NCBI GenBank assembly: GCA_913063325.1 | Contig: CAJXYE010000042.1 | Span: 1-40,217 of the forward strand | Source of the DNA: an uncultured Colwellia sp. | GTDB taxonomy: Bacteria; Pseudomonadota; Gammaproteobacteria; Enterobacterales; Alteromonadaceae | Length of the DNA stretch: 40,217 nt | Direction: 5' to 3' | Shown: positions 17,114-24,006 of the stretch, in pieces | How positions within the stretch are numbered: position 1 is the first letter of the stretch | Layout of the letters: each line of letters starts with the position of its first letter | The notes under the pieces: model-generated | What the model saw: the letters and a program-made list of their open reading frames with translations, nothing else | Database searches by the model: none | Told to the model about the DNA's origin: nothing | Made by a program: the position numbers and the translations under genes

Positions 17114-18031
17114 ATGAAAAATAAACGGACAGTTGAGTTAAATCAAAAAAAAGACGGCTATTGCGTTAACTTTACTGCTATGGCCAGCCCGTGCGAAGTA
17201 CTAATACAAACGCAAGATAAGAATCTAGCTGAGCAAGTTGCTCTCTGTGTTAGTGCTGAGGTTTGGCGTATTGAAGATAAATATAGCCGATATGACCGTC
17301 GTAGTATTTGTAGTCAAATAAATAGCGGTGGAGGTAAACAAGTAGCCATTGATGAAGAAACTTATCTATTACTCAATTTTTCCGAGCAATGTTATCAATT
17401 AAGTGATGGCCTTTTTGATATTACTTCAGGCGTGCTGAGACAAGTTTGGTCTTTTGATAGCCTAAGTGGTGAGTGCCAACATTTCCCCAGTGCTACCGAG
17501 ATTAACAAACTCATCCGTTTAGTTGATTGGAATAAAGTCACTTATGATCAGCACAGCATAATATTACCTAAAAATATGGAACTTGATTTTGGCGGCATAG
17601 GCAAGGAGTATGCTGTCGACCGCTGCATTTTGTTAGTAAAAGTATTAACGGATAAACCTCTTTTGGTTAATTTAGGGGGCGATTTAGCGGTAACAGGCCC
17701 CAGAACTAATAATCAACCATGGCAAGTCGCTATCGAACACCCTGATTGTGATGCACTTGGTCAGCCGCAAGATATGATTGTTGCCCTTAAACACGGTGCA
17801 CTAGCCACTAGCGGTGATGCAAGGCGATACCTGATAAAGCAAGGTGTTCGCTATGGACATGTGTTAAATGCTAAAACAGGATGGCCGATAATCCATGCAC
17901 CACGTTCAATAACGACAGTAGCGCCACAATGTATTCAAGCAGGGATTTTAGCTACCTTAGCGCTCTTACAAGGGGAGCAGGCCGAACAATTCTTAACAGA
18001 ACAAGAGATTACTTTTTGGGCAAGAAGGTGA
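17114..18031 (+). CDS. apbE: ApbE-family FAD:protein FMN transferase, no visible signal peptide
   Basis: The protein (305 aa) transfers FMN from FAD onto a Thr/Ser of a target protein. ApbE motifs are complete: FTAMASPCEV, YSRYD, DGLFDITSGVLRQVW, the core LDFGGIGKEYAVDR, LLVNLGGDLAVTG, and TSGDARRYLIKQG..YGHVLNAKTGWP. AGGAG precedes the ATG, and the gene lies 36 bp after the DUF3570 stop, so the three genes should form one operon. Unlike classic periplasmic ApbE lipoproteins, the N-terminus (MKNKRTVELNQKKDGYCVNF) shows no hydrophobic signal, suggesting a cytoplasmic enzyme. The chain ends soon after the last motif, and a MITE copy starts about 100 bp downstream. Confidence 0.9.
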   Translation: MKNKRTVELNQKKDGYCVNFTAMASPCEVLIQTQDKNLAEQVALCVSAEVWRIEDKYSRYDRRSICSQINSGGGKQVAIDEETYLLLNFSEQCYQLSDGLFDITSGVLRQVWSFDSLSGECQHFPSATEINKLIRLVDWNKVTYDQHSIILPKNMELDFGGIGKEYAVDRCILLVKVLTDKPLLVNLGGDLAVTGPRTNNQPWQVAIEHPDCDALGQPQDMIVALKHGALATSGDARRYLIKQGVRYGHVLNAKTGWPIIHAPRSITTVAPQCIQAGILATLALLQGEQAEQFLTEQEITFWARR

Positions 18032-18131
18032 TGTTTTAATTAGCTCTACGCCAAGCAAAGCGATTAAAAAGAATAGGAAAAGGCATTACTACCTTCTCCT
18101 AGGGGAAAATGAATCGGGACAGTATCAATTA

Positions 18132-18396
18132 ATACCAAGTTGATTAAGTTCTTTCCCACTCAGCGAGAATTAAAAGGCTTACAGGCAAGGCATTGATTGC
18201 AGAGAATGGTTATTCCCTTGTCAAAATCAATAACGCAGCATGTAAGCCTTTTAAACTCGCCCTTTGGGAGCTTATTAGTAAACTGATAACTGCACAAAAC
18301 TTATGAAATATAGAATGACTATGTTTAATTAATTTTACTTGTTATAAGCTCGCTAATACAGCTCTGAGTTGGGAAGAAATTTAATCAAATTGGTAT
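18132..18396 (-). mobile_element. 265-bp MITE-like element, copy 1 (inverted relative to copies 2 and 3)
   Basis: The element starts ATACCAAGTTGATTAAG and ends with CTTAATCAAATTGGTAT-type sequence, so the two ends are inverted repeats of about 30 bp. Inside is a nested palindrome: AAAAGGCTTACA pairs with TGTAAGCCTTTT, and ATTGATT pairs with AATCAAT. It has no coding capacity. Its reverse complement matches 26763-27027 closely along the full length and 39000-39264 somewhat less. It fills most of the gap between apbE and the small gene at 18409. No clear target-site duplication is visible. Confidence 0.9.
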
Positions 18397-18408
18397 CATA
18401 TCATTAAC

Positions 18409-18621
18409 TTATTTTCGCACGCGGTAATTTGGGTCAGTCCAACAACGAGGTAAGTCTTCGCCGGATAGAAAAGTTAGTTCTGCTTTTGCAAACTCTTGTG
18501 GGTCTTGCACCTCTTCGCCAACTTGATAGCAACCTAGCACTTTTTCATGATACAAATTAGTTAAATCTTGGATTTTGTCAATATCCACCATATCACCATT
18601 TTTTCGATTTTTTAAAAACAT
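18409..18621 (-). CDS. Small conserved protein of unknown function (70 aa)
   Basis: The ATG at 18621 has a good GGAG ribosome site 7-8 nt upstream. The protein is acidic and soluble, ending in FLSGEDLPRCWTDPNYRVRK. I recall similar small proteins with the SGE-LP-CW-DP-YR ending from Vibrio and Shewanella, sometimes labelled acetyltransferase without good reason. No catalytic motif is visible. It stands alone between a MITE copy and the DUF3083-like gene. Confidence 0.75.
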   Translation of the reverse strand: MFLKNRKNGDMVDIDKIQDLTNLYHEKVLGCYQVGEEVQDPQEFAKAELTFLSGEDLPRCWTDPNYRVRK

Positions 18622-18830
18622 ACTAAACTCCAGAAATCTTAAGCCCTGTGAATATTAGTATAACCGTTAATACGGCTGATGGCGGGGAGAAAGGCTTGGA
18701 AATAACAGATATTACCGGATAGATTGTTACAAAAAAACCGTTAACATTTAAAGAGGCTTAAATGTTAACTGTTACTGTCTATACAGGGCACGATTCGCTA
18801 GGTTTGCATGGTTCTATACGTTACTAAACT

Positions 18831-18860
18831 AGAGCAAACTAGAGCAAACTAGAGCAAACT
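18831..18860. repeat. Three tandem copies of a 10-bp unit (AGAGCAAACT)
   Basis: AGAGCAAACT is repeated three times exactly and is preceded by TAAACT, so the pattern extends slightly to the left. The array abuts and overlaps by two bases the stop codon of the minus-strand gene ending at 18859. The short period suggests slippage; its length may vary between strains. Confidence 0.85.
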
Positions 18861-19980
18861 AAGCATAACCAAGTTGAAAACCAACATGCTGATGTAATCT
18901 AACCATCATTTCTTCTTGCTCAACCACAACATCTAGTTTTTGGGCAAAAGTGCGTAACGCTTGCTCAATTTCATTAACAAATTTACCATAACCATGACTG
19001 GTTTTATCTTGCTCACTGGCAACAAAGATAAGCTGCACACTGTCAACTAACTTAGCTGAATTCCACTTGCAGGTATAACCACCACTGGTATGTTGCGGAT
19101 TATAACTTAGCATTAACAGCTCACCTGATGTCACTACGTTTTCATCTTCGCCAGAGCGGATAATCGGAACTAAGCCGTTCGCGATAACAGCGCCATTATT
19201 TAAGTTTTGGTTTTTAGCTGCACCGATGAAAGCATCAGCGATGAGGTTGTAAAGCGGGTTGTAACGCTCTTGTTGATTCTCATCTTGGCTAACCAAGGCG
19301 CGAATTCGTCTGTTAATGGGAAAATCGACCACGGCATAAGTTAATGCTCTGGCTTGTGAAGAGATGGCTTGTTGATCTGCCATGTATCTGTCAGCGATAG
19401 GTCTAAACTTATGCGCCTGACTGCCTTCAATACCTTTATTTTTAGCAAATAAATCATAGGTTAAATGTTGATGATCGCTAACTCGAATTTGCTCTGGTGA
19501 AATTTCTATTTCACTAGCAAAGGCCGTTAAAGCTTTAGTGACTAGCTGATGAAACTTAGCCGATTGACCACGGATATCTTCACCGTTAGCCAAGAAAATC
19601 AAAGTGATTTTTTTCGCTTTGTTCGCGCCGTTAAAAAAAGTATTTCGGCTTGTGTGGTATTTCGGATTGTATAAAAACAGCACTTGTTGTTTTGTCTGAG
19701 CCGTCAATTTTTCTGGGCTGAAACGTACTCGAGCAAATTTATCATTAGCAATAAATTGTGAACTCTCAAGAGAGAATGTGTCATTAATAGCAAAAAACTT
19801 ATCTGCGAGGTGCTGATATAGCGCTTCATAAGGCGTTTCACTGCTTTGGTCAATCAAAGGTTGATATTGTGCTATTAATTCATCGGTTAAGGCAATTTTA
19901 GCCATTAAATACTGATTTTCGCGAGCAGATGAAGGAATATAAGCTTTGTGTTGTAAATTTTTGGTACGTGAAATCGGCAT
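18859..19980 (-). CDS. DUF3083-like protein with internal duplication
   Basis: The protein (373 aa) is soluble, with no signal peptide, and resembles DUF3083 proteins of Shewanella and relatives from memory (N-terminal HKAYIPSSARENQY, central VSDHQHLTYDLFAK). The chain contains two related halves, about 51-177 and 240-370. Each has Y..LY..[IL]AD.F, then YNP, LIF[LV]A, a KF...[IV]..AL..FA helix and a final HQH (residues 170-172 and 363-365). The repeated HQH could be a functional site, which is inference. Function is unknown. It is monocistronic, with its 3' end at a 10-bp tandem array. Confidence 0.75.
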   Translation of the reverse strand: MPISRTKNLQHKAYIPSSARENQYLMAKIALTDELIAQYQPLIDQSSETPYEALYQHLADKFFAINDTFSLESSQFIANDKFARVRFSPEKLTAQTKQQVLFLYNPKYHTSRNTFFNGANKAKKITLIFLANGEDIRGQSAKFHQLVTKALTAFASEIEISPEQIRVSDHQHLTYDLFAKNKGIEGSQAHKFRPIADRYMADQQAISSQARALTYAVVDFPINRRIRALVSQDENQQERYNPLYNLIADAFIGAAKNQNLNNGAVIANGLVPIIRSGEDENVVTSGELLMLSYNPQHTSGGYTCKWNSAKLVDSVQLIFVASEQDKTSHGYGKFVNEIEQALRTFAQKLDVVVEQEEMMVRLHQHVGFQLGYA

Positions 19981-20218
19981 AACGACACCTGTAATGTTGA
20001 ATGAATTATTAATTTATGGGGTAATTATACGAGGCTATTTTTACAGAGATATGATGTAAATCAATAGATAGGCCGGCAAACTGTTAAAAGTTGTAATCGT
20101 CTGTTTATTAGTCACTTATTGGCACTGATCAAAGTGATTTAGCTGGGTTTATGCTTGTATTTCAACTTATTTTAAAGCATGGTTATAACAATCAATATTG
20201 CCACAAGGTCTAACTTCT

Positions 20219-20479
20219 ATGAAAAAATTAAAAAATGAAGCTGAATTACTCAAAAAAGCATTAACAATTGGTGAAAATTATGCAGTTAATCGAGGTTATA
20301 ATAGTTTTGCTGCAACAAATTCTGCTAAAGATAAAATAGAAAGTCTTTACCGTTTGTTGGTCAATGATAAACTTATTCAACCGTTAGCTGTTGAAAATGA
20401 AGACCAACCGAATATGAAGCACAAACTAGCACTTTGGATCGCAAAAAAGCTGCCAGAGGGACATGCTTTACTCAAGTAG
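20219..20479 (+). CDS. DUF5062-like small protein
   Basis: I chose the ATG at 20219 (MKKLKNEAELLKKALTIGEN), which has AAGG upstream, over the in-frame TTG at 20198. The 86-residue protein is mostly helical, with SAKDKIESLYRLLVNDKLIQ and MKHKLALWIAKKLPEGH. This agrees with the DUF5062 family of Vibrio and Shewanella as I remember it. No function is known and no motif points to one. A weak AT-rich stem (20509-20526) follows the gene. Confidence 0.75.
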   Translation: MKKLKNEAELLKKALTIGENYAVNRGYNSFAATNSAKDKIESLYRLLVNDKLIQPLAVENEDQPNMKHKLALWIAKKLPEGHALLK

Positions 20480-20729
20480 CTGTTATGTTTGCACTGTTTT
20501 TTACTTTGTTAGAATAAATATTCTAAAAACTTACTCTAATCGTCATCTTTTCGTGGCATTCACCCTTTAACACTGCTAGATTGTTGATGGGATTCTAATC
20601 AGGAATTAATAATAAGGTACTCAAGGAAGTAAATTCAATTGGTCTGAACGTAAAGCCAAAGTAAAACTAATCCAGCGAGTATCGTTAACATTTGTACTAA
20701 AGTAGTACTGAATAAGCAGAGAGCAAACT

Positions 20730-21788
20730 ATGTACCAAACTGACGATGTACGCATCAATAAAATTAAAGATCTTTTACCTCCAATTGCCTTATTGGAACG
20801 ATTTCCTGCGTCAGAGCAAGCAACTAAATCAGTCGTTGCAGGCAGAACTGCTATTCACAATATTCTTAATGGTAGGGACGATCGCTTATTAGTGGTTATT
20901 GGTCCTTGCTCTATTCACGATCCTAAAGCCGCTCTTGAATATGGTCAACGTTTGGTTCAATTACGTGAAAAGTACAAAGACAGTTTAGAGATTGTTATGC
21001 GTGTTTATTTTGAAAAACCACGTACAACGGTAGGTTGGAAAGGACTTATTAATGACCCTTATATGGATAACAGCTTTAAACTAAATGATGGTTTACGCTT
21101 AGGTCGTAAGTTATTAGTCGAGCTCAATGATCTTGGTTTACCGACTGCGGGCGAGTTTTTAGATATGATCACTCCGCAATATATGGCTGATCTTATGTGT
21201 TGGGGCGCTATTGGTGCTCGTACTACTGAATCACAAGTTCATCGTGAATTAGCTTCAGGTCTTTCTTGTCCGGTAGGATTTAAAAATGGCACTGATGGCA
21301 CAATAAAAATAGCGATTGATGCTATCGGCTCAGCAGCTGCATCACATCATTTTTTATCAGTAACAAAATTTGGACACGCAGCTATTGTTGAAACCACAGG
21401 TAATGGTGATTGTCATATCATTTTACGTGGTGGCAGAACGACTAACTTTGACGCTGATAGTGTTAAAGCGGTCACTGAGCAACTAACCAGCTCTGATTTA
21501 AATACTAAAGTGATGATTGATTTTAGCCACGCTAACTCAAGCAAGAAATTTGAAAACCAAATGATAGTGTCTACGGATGTAAGTGGTCAAATAAGCCAGG
21601 GTAATGACAATATTTTTGGTGTTATGGTTGAAAGTCACTTGGTGGAAGGCAACCAAAGCCTAATAAATGGTAAAGCTGAAGTTTACGGACAAAGCATTAC
21701 TGATGCATGTATTGGTTGGGATGATACTGAAAAGTTATTAAGTCAGTTAAATGAAGCGGTGCTTAATCGCCGTAATATTAACGACTAA
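20730..21788 (+). CDS. aroG: 3-deoxy-7-phosphoheptulonate synthase (DAHP synthase, AroG type)
   Basis: The enzyme condenses phosphoenolpyruvate with erythrose 4-phosphate, the first step of the shikimate pathway, in the cytoplasm. The 352-aa chain is close to E. coli AroG from end to end: LLPPIALLERFPA, LLVVIGPCSIHDP, MRVYFEKPRTTVGWKGLIND, LPTAGEFLDMITPQY, IGARTTESQVHRELASGLSC, PVGFKNGTDGT, GNGDCHIILRGG, MIDFSHANSSK and VMVESHLVEGNQSL. Metal and PEP ligands (Cys in GPCSIHD, the KPRT loop, His in DFSHANS, Glu in VESHLVEGNQ) are present. Feedback specificity (Phe, Tyr or Trp) cannot be settled by eye, but similarity is greatest to the Phe-sensitive type. A perfect terminator follows. Confidence 0.93.
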   Translation: MYQTDDVRINKIKDLLPPIALLERFPASEQATKSVVAGRTAIHNILNGRDDRLLVVIGPCSIHDPKAALEYGQRLVQLREKYKDSLEIVMRVYFEKPRTTVGWKGLINDPYMDNSFKLNDGLRLGRKLLVELNDLGLPTAGEFLDMITPQYMADLMCWGAIGARTTESQVHRELASGLSCPVGFKNGTDGTIKIAIDAIGSAAASHHFLSVTKFGHAAIVETTGNGDCHIILRGGRTTNFDADSVKAVTEQLTSSDLNTKVMIDFSHANSSKKFENQMIVSTDVSGQISQGNDNIFGVMVESHLVEGNQSLINGKAEVYGQSITDACIGWDDTEKLLSQLNEAVLNRRNIND

Positions 21789-21860
21789 GCTACACCAACT
21801 TATTCACTGCTAAATTAAGCAAATAGGGCAATCAATTCCCTTTATTCTTAATTCATGATA

Positions 21861-21898
21861 AAACGTCTAATTAACTCCTTATAATTAGACGTTTTTTT
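21861..21898 (+). terminator. Intrinsic terminator of aroG, directly touching the next start codon
   Basis: AAACGTCTAATTA (21861-21873) and TAATTAGACGTTT (21882-21894) are exact complements around an 8-nt loop. The U-tract runs to 21898, and the ATG of the MoxR gene begins at 21899. A TATAAT hexamer (21880-21885) lies in the hairpin and could be the -10 of a promoter for the next operon. Confidence 0.85.
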
Positions 21899-22975
21899 AT
21901 GCCTCAGACGCCGCCCGTTGTCGATCAAGTACAAGCCAACCAGCAGATCATTTCTGCAATTTTAACTAAAATTGAAAGCGTGGTTTTAGGTAAACCCCAA
22001 GAGTGTCGCTTAGCGCTTGCCTGCTTACTGGCTCAAGGACATTTATTAATAGAAGATTTACCTGGCATGGGTAAAACCACATTGGCTCATGTATTGGCTA
22101 CTACACTAGGCTTAAGTTATCAGCGTACCCAATTTACCAACGACTTACTGCCTGCAGACGTGGTCGGATTTTCGATTTTCAATAATGAAACTAATCAGTT
22201 TGAACTGCACAAAGGGCCCATTTTTAACCAAGTTGTCTTAGCTGATGAAATTAACCGCGCGAGTCCAAAAACACAAAGTGCATTGCTTGAAGCGATGGCA
22301 GAGCAACAAGTAAGTATCGATGGTATTACCCATGAATTGCCGACGCCATTTTTTGTGATTGCCACTCAAAATCCGCTATTTCATGCAGGAACTTATCCTT
22401 TACCGGAATCACAACTTGATCGCTTTATGATGCGTTTATCCTTGGGCTTCCCCGATTTAAAAGCGGAAAAGAAAATTTTGTTAAGCGCTAGTCTGCGCAC
22501 TAATCAAGCATCAAAAAATAGCAAGACCAATATCAGTGCTGATAATGAGGCGGTTATCTCACAAGAGGAGCTGATTGCTATACAAGATGCAGTTACTCAG
22601 GTTAACGTATCAAATGATGTACTTGAATATATTATTGCCTTAAGCCACGTGAGTAGACGTGCTTATAATCAGCAAGAGTATTCAAAAGTTAATTCACAAG
22701 TAAGCCCACAAGTGAATGAGCCCAAAATTACCTGTAAGCCGTTATCACCAAGAGCGTCAAAAGCACTACTGCAGGCGGCAAAAGCGATGGCGTTTATTAA
22801 TAACCGTGATTATGTTTTACCTGATGATGTGCAAGCCGTATTTTATGTTGTTTGTCAGCACCGACTAGAAATGCAGCCAAATCAGCAAATAGGCTCAAGT
22901 CAAGCAGATGCTACAAGTGTCGCAAATCAAGTACTCAATTGTGTTGATGTGCTAAACCCCCTTGGTTATTCGTAA
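21899..22975 (+). CDS. MoxR-family AAA+ ATPase
   Basis: The protein (358 aa) is a chaperone-like ATPase. It has Walker A DLPGMGKTT (residues 53-61), the MoxR pattern RTQFTNDLLPADVVG, Walker B VLADEINRASPKTQSALLEAM, sensor 1 FFVIATQNP and the YPLPESQLDRFMMRL stretch. The C-terminal lid ends SPRASKALLQAAKAMAFI and YVLPDDVQ. Two hydrophilic insertions (about 200-215 and 260-282) make it slightly longer than most relatives. It heads an operon with DUF58 (11-bp gap) and a TgpA-type transglutaminase, a widespread trio thought to act in envelope maintenance. There is no ribosome site before the ATG, which sits directly behind the aroG terminator. Confidence 0.9.
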   Translation: MPQTPPVVDQVQANQQIISAILTKIESVVLGKPQECRLALACLLAQGHLLIEDLPGMGKTTLAHVLATTLGLSYQRTQFTNDLLPADVVGFSIFNNETNQFELHKGPIFNQVVLADEINRASPKTQSALLEAMAEQQVSIDGITHELPTPFFVIATQNPLFHAGTYPLPESQLDRFMMRLSLGFPDLKAEKKILLSASLRTNQASKNSKTNISADNEAVISQEELIAIQDAVTQVNVSNDVLEYIIALSHVSRRAYNQQEYSKVNSQVSPQVNEPKITCKPLSPRASKALLQAAKAMAFINNRDYVLPDDVQAVFYVVCQHRLEMQPNQQIGSSQADATSVANQVLNCVDVLNPLGYS

Positions 22976-22986
22976 CGGATTATATT

Positions 22987-24006
22987 ATGGCTATAACAAC
23001 CATTTTTTCCTTACCTAAATCGGTCAAAAAGTTTTTTGATAATAACTTTGAGCGTTGGCTGGCTCGTAGGATACCAGCAAGACAAGAACATCAGTTAAAT
23101 AGTCGTAATATTATGATATATCCAACGCGTTTTGGTTTGTCCTACCTAAGCTTTGTGATACTGGTGTTTTTATTAGGGACTAACTATCAAAATAATATTA
23201 TTTTATTGTTTAGTTATTTATTGGTAAGTTTGTTTATTAGCGTGATGTTACATAGTTTTTATAATTTCTCACAATTACGATTTTATAGCATGTCACAACA
23301 GCAAGGTTTTTCAGAAGGCACCTTATATTTTCCTATACAAGTCATAGCTAAAAAAACGCATTTTGATATAAATTTTTATTTTACTAACGCTTTGTCTGGT
23401 AATCAAAATCAAACTATTACTCAGTGTCATGAAGGAAGCCATGAAATTAAACTACCCTATCAAGCGTCAAGTCGTGGTAAACATCAGGTAGGCAGAGTCA
23501 CTGTTTTTAGTGAATATTCCTTAGGTATCTTTAAAAGTAAATCCGTACTCGATTTTGATCATACGGCTTTGGTTTACCCAAAGCCGAAAAGACTTGTTGC
23601 TGGGCAATATCAATTATCGTCACAAAGTGAAGAGCCTAATACGGACACCAGACAAACAGTTAACATTGCAGGCACAGACGATTTTTCTGAGCTTAGAAGC
23701 TTTGTTCGAGGGGAGTCAAGAGCAAGAACAGCCTGGAAACAACTGGCAAAAGGGCAAGGACATTTCACTAAACACTACCAAGAAGGTCAAGGACAATTAC
23801 AATGGCTAAAGTTAAGTGAAATGCCAAGTAATGATATAGAAGAAAAATTAGCTTATCTAAGTTTCTTAGTTATTGAGTTATCAGCATCAAATGAAACTTT
23901 TGGTCTAGAGATTTATACCGATACAGCCAATAATTCAGCCAATATAGCGCCAAACTCGGGCGCTATTCACCAACAAGATTGTTTAACTGCGTTGGCTTTG
24001 TATTGA
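22987..24006 (+). CDS. DUF58 domain membrane protein
   Basis: The protein (339 aa) has two hydrophobic helices near the N-terminus (about residues 50-64 and 70-90). The DUF58 signature is in the C-terminal half: FSELRSFVRGESRARTAWKQ followed by GQGHFTKHY. It is the partner gene of MoxR ATPases in the moxR-DUF58-transglutaminase cluster and is probably an inner-membrane protein. The biochemical role is unknown. Its TGA stop overlaps the ATG of the next gene by one base, indicating translational coupling. Confidence 0.88.
   Translation: MAITTIFSLPKSVKKFFDNNFERWLARRIPARQEHQLNSRNIMIYPTRFGLSYLSFVILVFLLGTNYQNNIILLFSYLLVSLFISVMLHSFYNFSQLRFYSMSQQQGFSEGTLYFPIQVIAKKTHFDINFYFTNALSGNQNQTITQCHEGSHEIKLPYQASSRGKHQVGRVTVFSEYSLGIFKSKSVLDFDHTALVYPKPKRLVAGQYQLSSQSEEPNTDTRQTVNIAGTDDFSELRSFVRGESRARTAWKQLAKGQGHFTKHYQEGQGQLQWLKLSEMPSNDIEEKLAYLSFLVIELSASNETFGLEIYTDTANNSANIAPNSGAIHQQDCLTALALY

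Noticed and set aside
20690..20712. TGTACTAAAGTAGTAC-like symmetry before aroG as a TyrR box
   Set aside because: It does not fit TGTAAA-N6-TTTACA and is too short to support.
23979..24005. Longer N-terminus for the transglutaminase starting at TTG 23979
   Set aside because: The ATG at 24006 overlaps the DUF58 stop codon in the classic TGATG form, which fits translational coupling better.
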